A stretch of DNA of 64,000 bases, taken from Candidatus Desulfarcum epimagneticum (lineage in GTDB: Bacteria > Desulfobacterota > Desulfobacteria > Desulfobacterales > CR-1). Location of the stretch: assembly GCA_900659855.1 (NCBI GenBank), contig CAACVI010000012.1:382532-446531 (forward strand), in the 5' to 3' direction. Made by a program: the position numbers and the translations under genes. The notes beneath the pieces are model-generated. The model was not told the DNA's origin. It saw only the letters and a list, made by a program, of their open reading frames with translations, and did no database searches. Of this stretch, positions 8,368-16,781 are shown one piece after another (position 1 is the first letter of the stretch; each line of letters begins with the position of its first letter).

Positions 8368-9626
8368 TGTTTTTCTCCTGTTTTCCTTATATCCATCTTC
8401 GCCATTTCCAGCGGACGCCCCCCAGGTATTATCTTAGACTGTTTTTTTAATTGCGTATTCATTTTTATCGACATATCCCGCTTTGAATAAAAATTCTTTA
8501 TCGCTGAAACAACTTCATAAACCTGACTATCCTCCATTTCATAGAATAAAGGCAGGCGCAAAACTCTTTCACTCAATTCAATAGTATTCGGCAGATCGCC
8601 AACGCTCCTGCCATATTTTTTTCCGGCAGGCGATAAATGAAGAGGGACATAATGAAAAACCGCCGTGATATTATTTTCCCGCAGTCGTTTGATTAATCGC
8701 GTTCGCTCCTGGGCGTTCTTGGCAATAATATAAAAAATGTGCCCATTATTCTTCAAAGATTGAGGATCTCTTTTGGCCACACGAATAAAATTTCTATCTT
8801 CCAAAGGATTTAACAATTGATGGTACAAATTAAAAAGCTCACATCTTTTGGCGATAATTTTTTCAGCGTTCTCAAGTTGCGCGTAGAGAAAAGCGGCGGT
8901 TATTTCGCCGGGCAGGTATGACGATCCTATATCCACCCATGTGTATTGATCCACTTCCCCCCGGAAAAATTTTTTCCTATTGGTTCCTTTTTCCCATATA
9001 ATTTCAGACCGTTCGATAAATTTCTTGTTGTTAATAAGCAAAGCTCCGCCTTCGCCGCTTATGATATTTTTTGTTTCATGAAAGCTGAGAGTTCCCAAAT
9101 CGCCAATGGTTCCTAAAAAGTTGTTTTCGTATGTCGAAAGAAGCGCATGGGCGGCATCTTCAATCACAAACAAATTGTGTTTTTTGGCAATGGACATAAT
9201 AGAATCCATTTCACAGGCAAAACCCGCGTAATGAACCACAACGATGGCCTTTGTTTTGTCTGTCACCGCTTCTTCTATTTTTGTTTCATCCATATTCAAA
9301 GTATCGGATCTGATATCCACAAAGACGGGAACCCCTCCCCTCAACACAAAAGCGTTTGCGGTTGACACAAATGTATAGGAGGGCATGATGATTTCGTCGC
9401 CGGGCTCAATGCCGCAAAGAATCGCGGCCATTTCCAGAGCGGCGGTGCAGGAATGGGTGATAAAAGCCTTCGGGCATTGAAGGGTTTTCTCAAGCCATGA
9501 GTGGCATTGCCGTGTAAAAAAACCATCTCCGGAAAGCCGTCTTTTTTCCATAACCGCTTTGGCGATGTAATACAATTCCCTGCCGACGACAAATGGCTTG
9601 TTAAACGGAATTTTTTTTTCTCGCAT
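8364..9626 (-). CDS. wecE: dTDP-4-amino-4,6-dideoxygalactose transaminase (WecE-type)
   Basis: PLP-dependent transaminase closely resembling E. coli WecE/RffA along its length: IPFNKPFVVG opening, THSCTAALEMAA, GDEIIMPSYTFVSTANAFV, VVHYAGFACEMD, and the PLP-lysine region LSFHETKNIISGEGG. The family normally aminates dTDP-4-keto-6-deoxyglucose, but no rmlA/rmlB is in the window. About 40 residues beyond the usual end form a Lys-rich tail. I place the start at the ATG at 9626 because it aligns with WecE; an in-frame GTG at 9641 adds five residues. Neither has a clear ribosome site, perhaps because translation was coupled to the truncated upstream gene whose remnant overlaps this start. Confidence 0.88.
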   Translation of the reverse strand: MREKKIPFNKPFVVGRELYYIAKAVMEKRRLSGDGFFTRQCHSWLEKTLQCPKAFITHSCTAALEMAAILCGIEPGDEIIMPSYTFVSTANAFVLRGGVPVFVDIRSDTLNMDETKIEEAVTDKTKAIVVVHYAGFACEMDSIMSIAKKHNLFVIEDAAHALLSTYENNFLGTIGDLGTLSFHETKNIISGEGGALLINNKKFIERSEIIWEKGTNRKKFFRGEVDQYTWVDIGSSYLPGEITAAFLYAQLENAEKIIAKRCELFNLYHQLLNPLEDRNFIRVAKRDPQSLKNNGHIFYIIAKNAQERTRLIKRLRENNITAVFHYVPLHLSPAGKKYGRSVGDLPNTIELSERVLRLPLFYEMEDSQVYEVVSAIKNFYSKRDMSIKMNTQLKKQSKIIPGGRPLEMAKMDIRKTGEKQ

Positions 9627-9867
9627 GGATATAAAAACCACTGTTTATTGTTTCTGCCATAGGGTGTTTTTCCATTAAAATATCAATAAATTTTAATGGA
9701 AAAGTGACAATCATGAAAAACAAGAAAAGAGCGTCTTTTAGATTGGAATTTCCAAAAGAAAACAGCAAAGAAAGCCATTCCTGCATGACCCATAAAAATC
9801 CTGATGTGGGGCCGGCGCCGACTCCAATATTCACATCTTTAAAAATCATCAAATGGTTTATGCGGCC
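9601..9867 (-). pseudogene. Remnant of a SAM methyltransferase (C-terminal end only)
   Basis: About 88 codons are open, bounded upstream by a TAA at 9868-9870. The sequence (GVGAGPTSGFLWVMQEWL, LLFSFGN, then FPLKFIDILMEKHPMAETI and SGFYI) matches the usual end of methyltransferases in glycan loci. The SAM-binding N-terminal part is missing. An insertion sequence begins 13 bases further upstream, and the sequence beyond that element does not restore the frame. I infer that insertion plus deletion destroyed the gene. The remnant ends inside wecE, overlapping its start by 26 bases. Confidence 0.65.
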
Positions 9868-9880
9868 TTATATAACAATT

Positions 9881-11533
9881 AGGGTTTCCTGAACAAGTTA
9901 AAAATCAGAGAATAAGAGCTTTCCAAAGGGCTCAGATTGTCACATATAGCGTCGCCATCCTTTTACTTCCTGAATTTGGGATACTGAGCGCGTATTCAAG
10001 CCCATTTTTGCAGTGAAAAAAGAGACAAAAAAGAGCGGTTTTGAGCCACTTCGCAATGTTCATGACCAGAAACGACATGGAGATGGCGGTCTCCGAGGTT
10101 CCCGGCAGCTTGCTCATAATCTTTGACAAACTGAAACGGCGTTTTCCCTGGCCAAATTTGCCCTCAATCGGAATTCGATCCAGCTCATCCTGGCGGGCCT
10201 GTCTCTTCATCTTCGGGTCAATGTTCTTCGGAGGCCTGCCCAATCTGGGGCCTGAAAGCCGAATCCTGTGTTTCTTGCAGAACCTGAGATTCTTCCGGGT
10301 TCGGTATATCCTGTCCGAATGAACGGACTCGGGATAAAATCCGAAACGGGAACGATACGCCTTGATCTGGTCCTTCAGGTCCCCTGACTCGTTGAAGTTG
10401 TCCCAGCCGATCCGATCCAAAAAAACAAAGCCTTCCACAAGGGCGGCCGACAGTTTCGCGCCAAACTCCGTTGACACGACCGCTTTGCCCCGCTTAATGG
10501 GACGGACATGGAGCTGGGATATACTCACGATCCGGTCGTCTATTCTTTTTGCCCTGTGGTCAAACATCCATTGCTGCTGACGAAACAGCTCGTGGATCAC
10601 AAGAAGGTCTTTGTATTGCCTGCGGCTCAACGCCGTCAGAGATGTTTTTCGGGACAGTTTCCCGATTGTGTTCAGGTTGCGCCTCAGATAACCCAGCTGC
10701 TTTCGGATGGCCTTTCGGCGTTTGTTTGCAGACAGCCTTTTACTTTTGGCCGCTGAGAGAAATTCCTTGCGAGCTCTTTTCCGGTATGTCCGTGGCTTTT
10801 TTTGTTTTCCTTTGAGCGGCTCATGCAATACATCAATGATCTCTTCACGCTTTTCTCTTGCATGGTTGAGTAATTTGAGGTCTGTGGGATATGTGATGTC
10901 CGAAGGCGCGCAGGTGGCGTCCACCAGAAGCTTGCCTTTGTTTTTCGAACCGGGCGGGTCCAGGTCATCATCTTTTTTGCCCGATCGCTTTTTTTTCGCA
11001 GGTTTTCGGGATTCGGACATCGCCTTTTTCACCACAGCTTCATTGATCATGGCCATTTTGTCTTTCCCGATTCTTTTCCGGAAGTGAACAAACATGCTCG
11101 GATCAAAAGGGGGCTCGTCTTTGTATTTCTTAAACCCAAGAAAATACTGAAGATAAGGGTTCTCACGAATCTGTTCCACAGTCTCTTCGTCGCTGGCTCC
11201 AAGACGCTCTTTGATGATCAGCGCCCCGATGGCCACTCTGGCCGGCAAAGCGGGTTGACCCATGTGAGAGCCGGAAAGAGATTCGCAGTAGACGGATTCA
11301 AATTCTTCCCATGGAATGAATTTGGCCATTTTAACCCATCGGTTGTCGCTTCTGAGTTTTCCTGAAAACGGCAGAACAAAATTTTCAAATTCCATCTGCC
11401 CGGATGTGTGTCTATACATGGCGTAAGATGCAAAGGTTTTTGGGGTTATGGGGGGTTTTTCTTGCGCTTTTTGCCTTTTTTTAGCATCTTTTTCTATTTT
11501 TATCAAGGGTTTATTTGTTTTTCAGGAAGCCCC
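9881..11533 (-). mobile_element. Insertion sequence, IS5/IS1182-like group, complete
   Basis: The ends are imperfect inverted repeats: AGGGTTTCCTGAA at 9881-9893 and TTCAGGAAGCCCC at 11521-11533 (11 of 13 positions complementary). AATT flanks both sides (9877-9880 and 11534-11537), fitting a 4-bp target duplication, though AATT is self-complementary and could be part of the repeat. One transposase gene fills the 1653-bp element. It lies in the - strand orientation of the glycan operon, upstream of wecE. Confidence 0.8.
9932..11506 (-). CDS. DDE transposase with DUF772-type N-terminus
   Basis: A 524-residue transposase. The N-terminal part (FVLPFSGKLRSDNRWVKMA, IPWEEFE, ALIIKERLGASDEETVEQI, NPYLQYFLGF) is the DUF772-type DNA-binding region of IS5/IS1182-like elements. 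The catalytic DDE core includes LLVDATCAPSDI (first Asp) and a later ... IDRIPIEGKFGQGKRRFSL-like segment with the acidic residue in IEGKFG. A basic insertion lies between about residues 170 and 310. The track start is a TTG at 11506 without a ribosome site; an ATG at 11419 is an alternative. The gene appears intact. Confidence 0.88.
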   Translation of the reverse strand: MIKIEKDAKKRQKAQEKPPITPKTFASYAMYRHTSGQMEFENFVLPFSGKLRSDNRWVKMAKFIPWEEFESVYCESLSGSHMGQPALPARVAIGALIIKERLGASDEETVEQIRENPYLQYFLGFKKYKDEPPFDPSMFVHFRKRIGKDKMAMINEAVVKKAMSESRKPAKKKRSGKKDDDLDPPGSKNKGKLLVDATCAPSDITYPTDLKLLNHAREKREEIIDVLHEPLKGKQKKPRTYRKRARKEFLSAAKSKRLSANKRRKAIRKQLGYLRRNLNTIGKLSRKTSLTALSRRQYKDLLVIHELFRQQQWMFDHRAKRIDDRIVSISQLHVRPIKRGKAVVSTEFGAKLSAALVEGFVFLDRIGWDNFNESGDLKDQIKAYRSRFGFYPESVHSDRIYRTRKNLRFCKKHRIRLSGPRLGRPPKNIDPKMKRQARQDELDRIPIEGKFGQGKRRFSLSKIMSKLPGTSETAISMSFLVMNIAKWLKTALFCLFFHCKNGLEYALSIPNSGSKRMATLYVTI

Positions 11534-11764
11534 AATTATTTGATGAAATTACAACCATATAAAACGAATATATGCAATCTTGGCGCCACTGATTCAGGAT
11601 ATCGTTAATACGACAGCGACATTTTTTTGTATACACGCGCGGAGCTTTATACTATAAAATAATCATGGGGCCCGTAGAAGCGACGGCATTGGTAGCGCTA
11701 CACGCACGCCCTCTGAAAATATAACATGTTGAAAAAACATAGATTTCGAAAAACTGACGGCTAA
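11534..11764. other. Spacer between the insertion sequences, no gene seen
   Basis: These 231 bases, plus the fold-back element to 11922 and 18 more bases, separate the two insertion sequences. There is no open frame with family-like sequence. It holds one sigma-54-like promoter on the - strand (11573-11588) and the AT-rich run TATACTATAAAATAATC at about 11650. It is probably the former upstream region of the destroyed methyltransferase gene. Confidence 0.5.
11573..11588 (-). promoter_or_regulatory. Sigma-54-like promoter reading into the insertion sequence
   Basis: Read on the - strand, TGGCGCC-AAGA-TTGCA has GG and GC exactly ten bases apart. It shares the two conserved blocks with the pilin promoter at 4707-4722. 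Predicted start is near 11562, directed at the transposase and, beyond it, wecE and gmd. No enhancer palindrome like that at 4544 is seen nearby, so it may be inactive or a chance match. Confidence 0.45.
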
Positions 11765-11922
11765 AGGCCCGCTCAAAAACAACTTTACATTTTGAAAGCC
11801 AATTCATCGAAGCCCGACTGCGTTATGAAAACTCGGCATATCCCGATATGCCTTAAGTTTTCACGCCTTGTCAGGCAGGCGACTTAACTCCCAAAATTGT
11901 AAGCTAATTTTCCAGCGAGCCA
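11765..11922. repeat. 158-bp fold-back (MITE-like) element, copy A
   Basis: Same sequence family as 30221-30378 but inverted relative to it and slightly diverged, with the same length of 158 bp. It is flanked by TAA on both sides (11762-11764 and 11923-11925), matching the TTA/TAA target duplication of the other copies. The central palindrome GGCATATCCCGATATGCC and the arms containing GTCAGGCAG/CTGCCTGAC-type sequence let the whole element fold on itself. It has no coding capacity. Confidence 0.75.
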
Positions 11923-11940
11923 TAAGAATGGGTTGTAAGG

Positions 11941-13413
11941 CAATGTCATTAACTTAAGCAATGGGTTTGTAGTTTTGGTAAAAGGCCCTGGGCCTGATTT
12001 TATGTTTTCGCGGAAAACTTCTTCCGGGGCGAATGGGTTCGATTGTCTCAACGAAAATATGGTGAATGCCGGATATTAGTTTTTCGACCGCCTTGGCCGG
12101 CTGATTGAACAATAAAACCATGGCGATTTTCATCTTGGAAAGGGCTTGGGTAAAGTTGATCTGATAAGGATGTTTTCGGCCCCTGGTTTTATTCCTGATC
12201 TGTTTTTTGACCGGATGCGCCGTCATAGCAGTGAGATTTTTGGATAAAACCTTTGAATGGAAGTCCTGATAAACAGACAAAACGGACTTTCCGGAGAAAT
12301 TTTGAACCTCGATCCGGCATTTTAAAGCTTTGTAATCTTCTTCGACGGGCCATCGCAAATGGTACAGATCTTTGAATATATGAACGGGAAAGGCTTGACC
12401 GTCGGTTAAGGATGTGATCAGAATTTCCGTTTCGCCGTTTTTCAGTTCCACCCGGATCAACCTTAATTTCAAAGGCTTGATGTCCAGGCCCATCTCTTTG
12501 CACTGGGAGATTGAGGAGGACGGGGCCTTTAAGCGGATAATCTTTTCCTTTTTGCCGGATTTGGAGAACTTTTGGATTATTTTCCATTTTTTTGATATTC
12601 GGGCGCAGAAATTGGCGTTGAGCGATAATATCAAATTGAAAAGCCAGTAGGCTGGATAGCCGCGATCCAGAAGAATCAGGTCCTGGGGCAGGAGATTCAG
12701 AAAATGATCCGCCGCCAGCTCCCTTTCACCGTTCTCAAGCGGGCTGATAGCGGCGTGGATTGTGGTTTTATTGATGACATCGAACATCTGGGAAATTCTG
12801 GCCATGGGGCGGGGTTTGCCTTTTGTGGGTTTCAGGACCCCGAAATGATCGGTGATCTCTTTTTCATGGGGAAGGGCCAAGGTAGAGCCGTCAATGGCCA
12901 GCAGGTTAAATCCGCGCCATGTTTCAGGCGACATGTTTTCATAAAAGAAGCGGTTGGAGAGCCGATTGAGTTCTATAAAAGCCTCGTGTTTAAGTTTTTT
13001 TCGGGCCTTGCACAATGCGGCTTTTGAGACCATGCGTTCAAAACCGTCCAGATGAAGCATGGTTTTATAAAAACGATCCAGTTCATCCTGATAGGATCCT
13101 TTGGGCAGGCTTAAGAAATAATGGATCAGTGTGGGGAATGTGAGAAGTCTGTTTCTCTGGAAATCTTTTTCAGAAAATCTGTGTTTTTGAAGAAAATCAT
13201 GAGAATGAATGATTTTATTGAGATTTTTGAAAAGGTTGGCACAGATTTTGCAAAGCAATATCCGTGCCGTGGCGACGTGACTTTTCAACTTTTCTTGACA
13301 TTTTTTTCTCCTTTTAGCAAAAGAATGGTTTGAAAACTTTAAAACAAAAATATCATAACTGCCTGAAAAATCAATAAAAATATTCATTTTAATCGCTTAA
13401 GTTAATGACATTG
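11941..13413 (-). mobile_element. IS4-family insertion sequence, complete
   Basis: Perfect 19-bp terminal inverted repeats CAATGTCATTAACTTAAGC at 11941-11959 and its complement at 13395-13413 enclose one transposase gene. The 10-bp direct repeat GGTTGTAAGG (11931-11940 and 13414-13423) is the target duplication, a length normal for IS4-type elements. Exact ends and duplication suggest a recent insertion. The stop codon of the transposase lies inside the left repeat. Confidence 0.95.
11954..13387 (-). CDS. IS4-family transposase
   Basis: A 477-residue DDE transposase. The first Asp is in LLAIDGSTLALP and the second in LILLDRGYPAYW. The IS4 signature Y-x2-R-x3-E-x6-K is seen as YHLRWPVEEDYKALK, carrying the catalytic Glu. 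The N-terminal third is basic and probably binds the ends. The reading frame is intact and fills the element, so it may be active. The ATG at 13387 lies just inside the right inverted repeat. Confidence 0.95.
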   Translation of the reverse strand: MNIFIDFSGSYDIFVLKFSNHSFAKRRKKCQEKLKSHVATARILLCKICANLFKNLNKIIHSHDFLQKHRFSEKDFQRNRLLTFPTLIHYFLSLPKGSYQDELDRFYKTMLHLDGFERMVSKAALCKARKKLKHEAFIELNRLSNRFFYENMSPETWRGFNLLAIDGSTLALPHEKEITDHFGVLKPTKGKPRPMARISQMFDVINKTTIHAAISPLENGERELAADHFLNLLPQDLILLDRGYPAYWLFNLILSLNANFCARISKKWKIIQKFSKSGKKEKIIRLKAPSSSISQCKEMGLDIKPLKLRLIRVELKNGETEILITSLTDGQAFPVHIFKDLYHLRWPVEEDYKALKCRIEVQNFSGKSVLSVYQDFHSKVLSKNLTAMTAHPVKKQIRNKTRGRKHPYQINFTQALSKMKIAMVLLFNQPAKAVEKLISGIHHIFVETIEPIRPGRSFPRKHKIRPRAFYQNYKPIA

Positions 13414-13438
13414 GGTTGTAAGGTAAAAAGAGTTGAAC

Positions 13439-14587
13439 ATGAAGAATACATTCTTGGATGATATAGTGAAACACGTATTTTTTGTTTTTATATTTGTTAC
13501 TTCCTATTTTTTATTTTATAACCAAGTCTTTAATGATTATCCGTCAGATTTGACTTCCCACATAAGTTTTATTGACGAATTTATGAAGGGGGAAAGATAT
13601 ATCCCCCATCCCATGTTTCATTATTTGACCTATTATACTTCCGTATTTTTTGATTTAGATATAAAACTGTCGGGAGTATTAATCAATAGTTTGTTTGTCA
13701 CTTTGCTCTCACTCAGTATATATTTAGTACTGACATTAAAGTTACCTTCCGACAAACCAGCTTCTTTAATACTTTTTTTAGCGTTTATTGTGCTGTTTTC
13801 CGGCAATTTTTTGTTACCTGGCTTAAATTTAACAAAATATCATGTGGTTGGCAATAGCGCTATTGCTATTTGGCATAATGTGACTCTTTTTGCTGTCAAA
13901 CCATTTGCTGTTTTGACGTTTTTTTTGTTCTTCCATGCCATAGAAAAAAATGAAAACAAGCTGTTATTACTTACTATTACATTTTGCACAGCCATTTTAT
14001 CAATTTTTGCAAAGCCATCCTTTATCATAGTTTTTTTCCCTATGTTGTTTCTTTTTACTATTTTTAGTTTTTTTTATAAAGAATATAGAAAGTGTTTTAC
14101 TGCTGTTTTGTATTACTTTATTGCTCTGGCAGCGCTATCAATAACCATTATTACAATGATATTCTACAACTTGAAAGGTCAAGGTGACACATCTATCCTA
14201 TTAGATCCATTTAAAGTTTGGCGCATATATTCTAAGAATATACCCGTATCAATTTTAATTTCAAATTTATTTATTATTGCTTCCATTGTTCTTGCGCCCA
14301 CATATTTATCTGTTCGTTCTTGGTTTTCAGTAATCATGCTTATTGGAGGTATAACGTTACTTGCTTTATTTGTTGAAGTTGGACCTAGACTCTCTCATGG
14401 AAATTTTGGGTGGAGTTATGCAATTTGTCAGCAAATAGCTTATCTGTCAATTCTTATTGATTTTTTGATAAAATACTCGGACATTTCCTGTTTTAATAAA
14501 CAAATACTTAACTTTACATTGTCTTTGCATATATTTGGTGGAATATATTATTTTTATAAGATATTCAATGGTCAAACCTTTTTTTAA
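13439..14587 (+). CDS. AT-rich polytopic membrane protein of unknown function
   Basis: A 382-residue integral membrane protein with about nine or ten hydrophobic segments, beginning with one at residues about 10-30. Early loop residues FNDYPSDLTSHISFIDEF are reminiscent of membrane glycosyltransferases or polysaccharide-repeat polymerases, whose acidic first loop is functional, but I cannot place it in a family. It is on the opposite strand to the glycan genes and strikingly AT-rich with A/T-ending codons, unlike its neighbours, which suggests horizontal acquisition. The ATG at 13439 is preferred over the in-frame TTG at 13433. It lies only 16 bases after the IS4 target duplication, so the native promoter may have been displaced. 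Confidence 0.6.
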   Translation: MKNTFLDDIVKHVFFVFIFVTSYFLFYNQVFNDYPSDLTSHISFIDEFMKGERYIPHPMFHYLTYYTSVFFDLDIKLSGVLINSLFVTLLSLSIYLVLTLKLPSDKPASLILFLAFIVLFSGNFLLPGLNLTKYHVVGNSAIAIWHNVTLFAVKPFAVLTFFLFFHAIEKNENKLLLLTITFCTAILSIFAKPSFIIVFFPMLFLFTIFSFFYKEYRKCFTAVLYYFIALAALSITIITMIFYNLKGQGDTSILLDPFKVWRIYSKNIPVSILISNLFIIASIVLAPTYLSVRSWFSVIMLIGGITLLALFVEVGPRLSHGNFGWSYAICQQIAYLSILIDFLIKYSDISCFNKQILNFTLSLHIFGGIYYFYKIFNGQTFF

Positions 14588-14605
14588 TTGTTGAACTGTA
14601 AACGC

Positions 14606-14728
14606 TTACCTATCCGTTTCCAGCCCAAACAGCCGGCCATCCTGAATAACCAGACAGACCAGGGCAAAAACAGCCGCCGTTCGGGATGCCTCGTTTTGAT
14701 TGCGGTCTGCCTTTCCATATTCCATCAT
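14606..14728 (-). pseudogene. Possible 5' remnant of a membrane glycosyltransferase gene
   Basis: A 40-codon frame starting ATGATG overlaps the stop of the upstream transporter gene (TGA at 14727-14725), a typical coupled start. The product ends with a hydrophobic stretch and GRLFGLETDR, which resembles the N-terminus of GT39/ArnT-like membrane transferases (…RLxGLxxD). It then stops 18 bases from the end of the AT-rich convergent gene. I infer that the downstream part was replaced when that gene arrived. A random short frame is also possible. Confidence 0.3.
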
Positions 14729-15087
14729 GCTCGCGAACCCACTATAATGCCCGATACGATCAGCGTCATTCCAATTATCTTTGGAAAAGTCACAGGTTCT
14801 TCAAGAAACAAAGCGCTAAAAATCAAAATCAGCACGAAAGAAAGGCTCGTAAAAGGATATGCGAAACTCAAATCAAATTTTGTCATCGCGGCCATCCAAA
14901 ATAGCGTCGCGGGGAAACCCGCCGCAAAAGCCGAGATAATAAAAGGATCAAGAATAAGTTTTCCGAAAAAAATAAATTTATCAGTCAGGCCGGAGGGCAT
15001 ATGTCCATATTGCGCTATACGCCATTTTAAAATAAGCTGACCGTAAACACTAAGGATTATCGTTCCGATAATATAAAAAAAATTCAT
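14725..15087 (-). CDS. SMR/EamA-type four-helix transporter (ArnE/F-like)
   Basis: A 120-residue inner-membrane protein with four hydrophobic helices. It opens with MNFFYIIGTIILSVYGQLILKW and ends FPKIIGMTLIVSGIIVGS, the pattern of small multidrug resistance/EamA half-transporters. In glycan loci such proteins usually flip undecaprenyl-linked sugars (ArnE/ArnF type). No partner gene is adjacent, so it may be a homodimer. A short frame that could be a truncated transferase starts at its stop codon. Confidence 0.75.
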   Translation of the reverse strand: MNFFYIIGTIILSVYGQLILKWRIAQYGHMPSGLTDKFIFFGKLILDPFIISAFAAGFPATLFWMAAMTKFDLSFAYPFTSLSFVLILIFSALFLEEPVTFPKIIGMTLIVSGIIVGSRA

Positions 15088-15178
15088 CGTCCCCTCATTG
15101 GCTCATCCGTATAGGTCGAGCCTGGCTTGATGGCGCGCATAAGTTGACGAGCCAAAAAGCCTTTTTTTAAATTTCCTG

Positions 15179-16765
15179 TCAGGTATCAAGCGATTCAGGC
15201 TTTTGATATCTTTTCCTTTTCAAAATCCCAGGGCGACCTGACTTTTCTTTAAAAGCGCTTTTGAAATTTCTGATCAGAAGCATCCCGAGAATTAAAAGGC
15301 TGTAGCGAAAATCAGCCGGCGTTTTAAATTTTGGCAAAAGGCAAGTAAAAAAATTTTGGGGTTTGAGATAAAAAAACAATTTATGTTTGATCCAGCCCCT
15401 CGAGGCTTTTTTTTGAATTTGATTAAGCTCTTCGGCGGTCATCTCAAGAGTGTCGTTCCACGCCCCAAAAATAAATGTCCCTTTAATGATATCTTCACCC
15501 AGCAATTTTTCTTTTTTGTATATTTCATACAATTCCGTCCCGATATATGGCTGGGCGACAAAAAAATGAGCCAAATCAAGTTTTAAACCATAGGCGAAAG
15601 AAATGGTCTCCATGATTTGCTCTCTTGTTTCATAGGGAAAACCGATGATAAAAAAGGCCCCTGTCCAGTAACCCAATTTGTTGGCCTTTGAAATCAACCT
15701 GGCCGCCTGATCTAAGTCCACATTTTTTTTGATGAATTTAAGAACTTCGGGATTGCCGCTCTCAACAGGTAAAGTGAGCTTGTAAAACCCGGCCCGGCGC
15801 ATTTTCACAAGGAGTTTCTCATCATCCGCCAGCCATACGCTCAGCCCGGCTATGTTGCTGAATGAGACAGGCGTCTTTTTATCAATAAAATAGTCGCAAA
15901 AGGCATAAATCCGCTCTTTTTTGAGTATAAACTGATCATCAAGAATACATATTTCACGAGCGCCGTATTCCGATACCAGCATCTCAATCTCTTCAAAAAT
16001 TCTCTCCATGCTTTTGGGACGCCACCTGCGCTTCCATAAATTTTTGCTGCAACAGAATAAACACTCATAGGGACAGCCGCGAGAAGTCATAACCGTCAAA
16101 ACGGGTTTCTTCCGGGAAAAATTAAAAAGCTTATGGTTGGATCGTTTGTAATGCTCCATATCGACAAACCGACGGTCAGGGACAGGCAATATATCCAAAT
16201 CCCTGATGAGTTCCCGAGGGGAATTCAGGATAGGCGAATGGTCGGAATCCCGGAAACACAATCCACTGATTGTCTTGACGGTCAATTCGCCGCGAAGCCC
16301 CCTGATCAGCTCCTCTAAAGTGATTTCGCCCTCATTGCGCACAATAAAGTCGACACAGGGATAATTAAGAATAATCTTTTCAGCCTCCAGAGTCGCATGA
16401 GCCCCTCCCATCACCACAGGGACGGAAGGATATAACTCTTTGCACATATCCGCGACCTCCAGGGCCTCCGCAAAATACCCTGAGAAGCAGCACCCGATTC
16501 CTATGAGATCCGGCTCACGTTTTTTTAGATACTCATGAACCTTCCCCTTGTCATCAACGCCCTTTACATAAAATTCTCCCTTCCGCCTGGGCGTGTCGGC
16601 GCCCAGGGCATAAAGATCTAAAATAGAGACGTTTATCTCACTGCCGAAGGCTTGTTTTAAATAAGTCGCCAGACTGATGAGCCCCAACGGCTCCGAGAGA
16701 TAAATGTTTTTATCCCGGACATTGATATATGGATGTATAAAGACAATATTCATTTTTTTGTCCAC
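15179..16765 (-). CDS. B12-binding radical SAM protein (BchE-like architecture)
   Basis: A 528-residue protein. The N-terminal cobalamin-binding domain (about 1-170) shows YLSEPLGLISLATYLK and VVMGGAHATL. The radical SAM domain follows, with the 4Fe-4S cluster motif CPYECLFC (C-x3-C-x2-C) in SRGCPYECLFCCS near residue 235. The last 100 residues are basic with a hydrophobic patch. Such enzymes perform methyl transfers or other radical chemistry on unactivated carbons, often in natural-product and glycan/lipid loci. It ends a run of modifying enzymes (16782-20297). Substrate is unknown. Confidence 0.85.
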   Translation of the reverse strand: MDKKMNIVFIHPYINVRDKNIYLSEPLGLISLATYLKQAFGSEINVSILDLYALGADTPRRKGEFYVKGVDDKGKVHEYLKKREPDLIGIGCCFSGYFAEALEVADMCKELYPSVPVVMGGAHATLEAEKIILNYPCVDFIVRNEGEITLEELIRGLRGELTVKTISGLCFRDSDHSPILNSPRELIRDLDILPVPDRRFVDMEHYKRSNHKLFNFSRKKPVLTVMTSRGCPYECLFCCSKNLWKRRWRPKSMERIFEEIEMLVSEYGAREICILDDQFILKKERIYAFCDYFIDKKTPVSFSNIAGLSVWLADDEKLLVKMRRAGFYKLTLPVESGNPEVLKFIKKNVDLDQAARLISKANKLGYWTGAFFIIGFPYETREQIMETISFAYGLKLDLAHFFVAQPYIGTELYEIYKKEKLLGEDIIKGTFIFGAWNDTLEMTAEELNQIQKKASRGWIKHKLFFYLKPQNFFTCLLPKFKTPADFRYSLLILGMLLIRNFKSAFKEKSGRPGILKRKRYQKPESLDT

Positions 16766-16781
16766 CGGTGACCGCTTCAGT

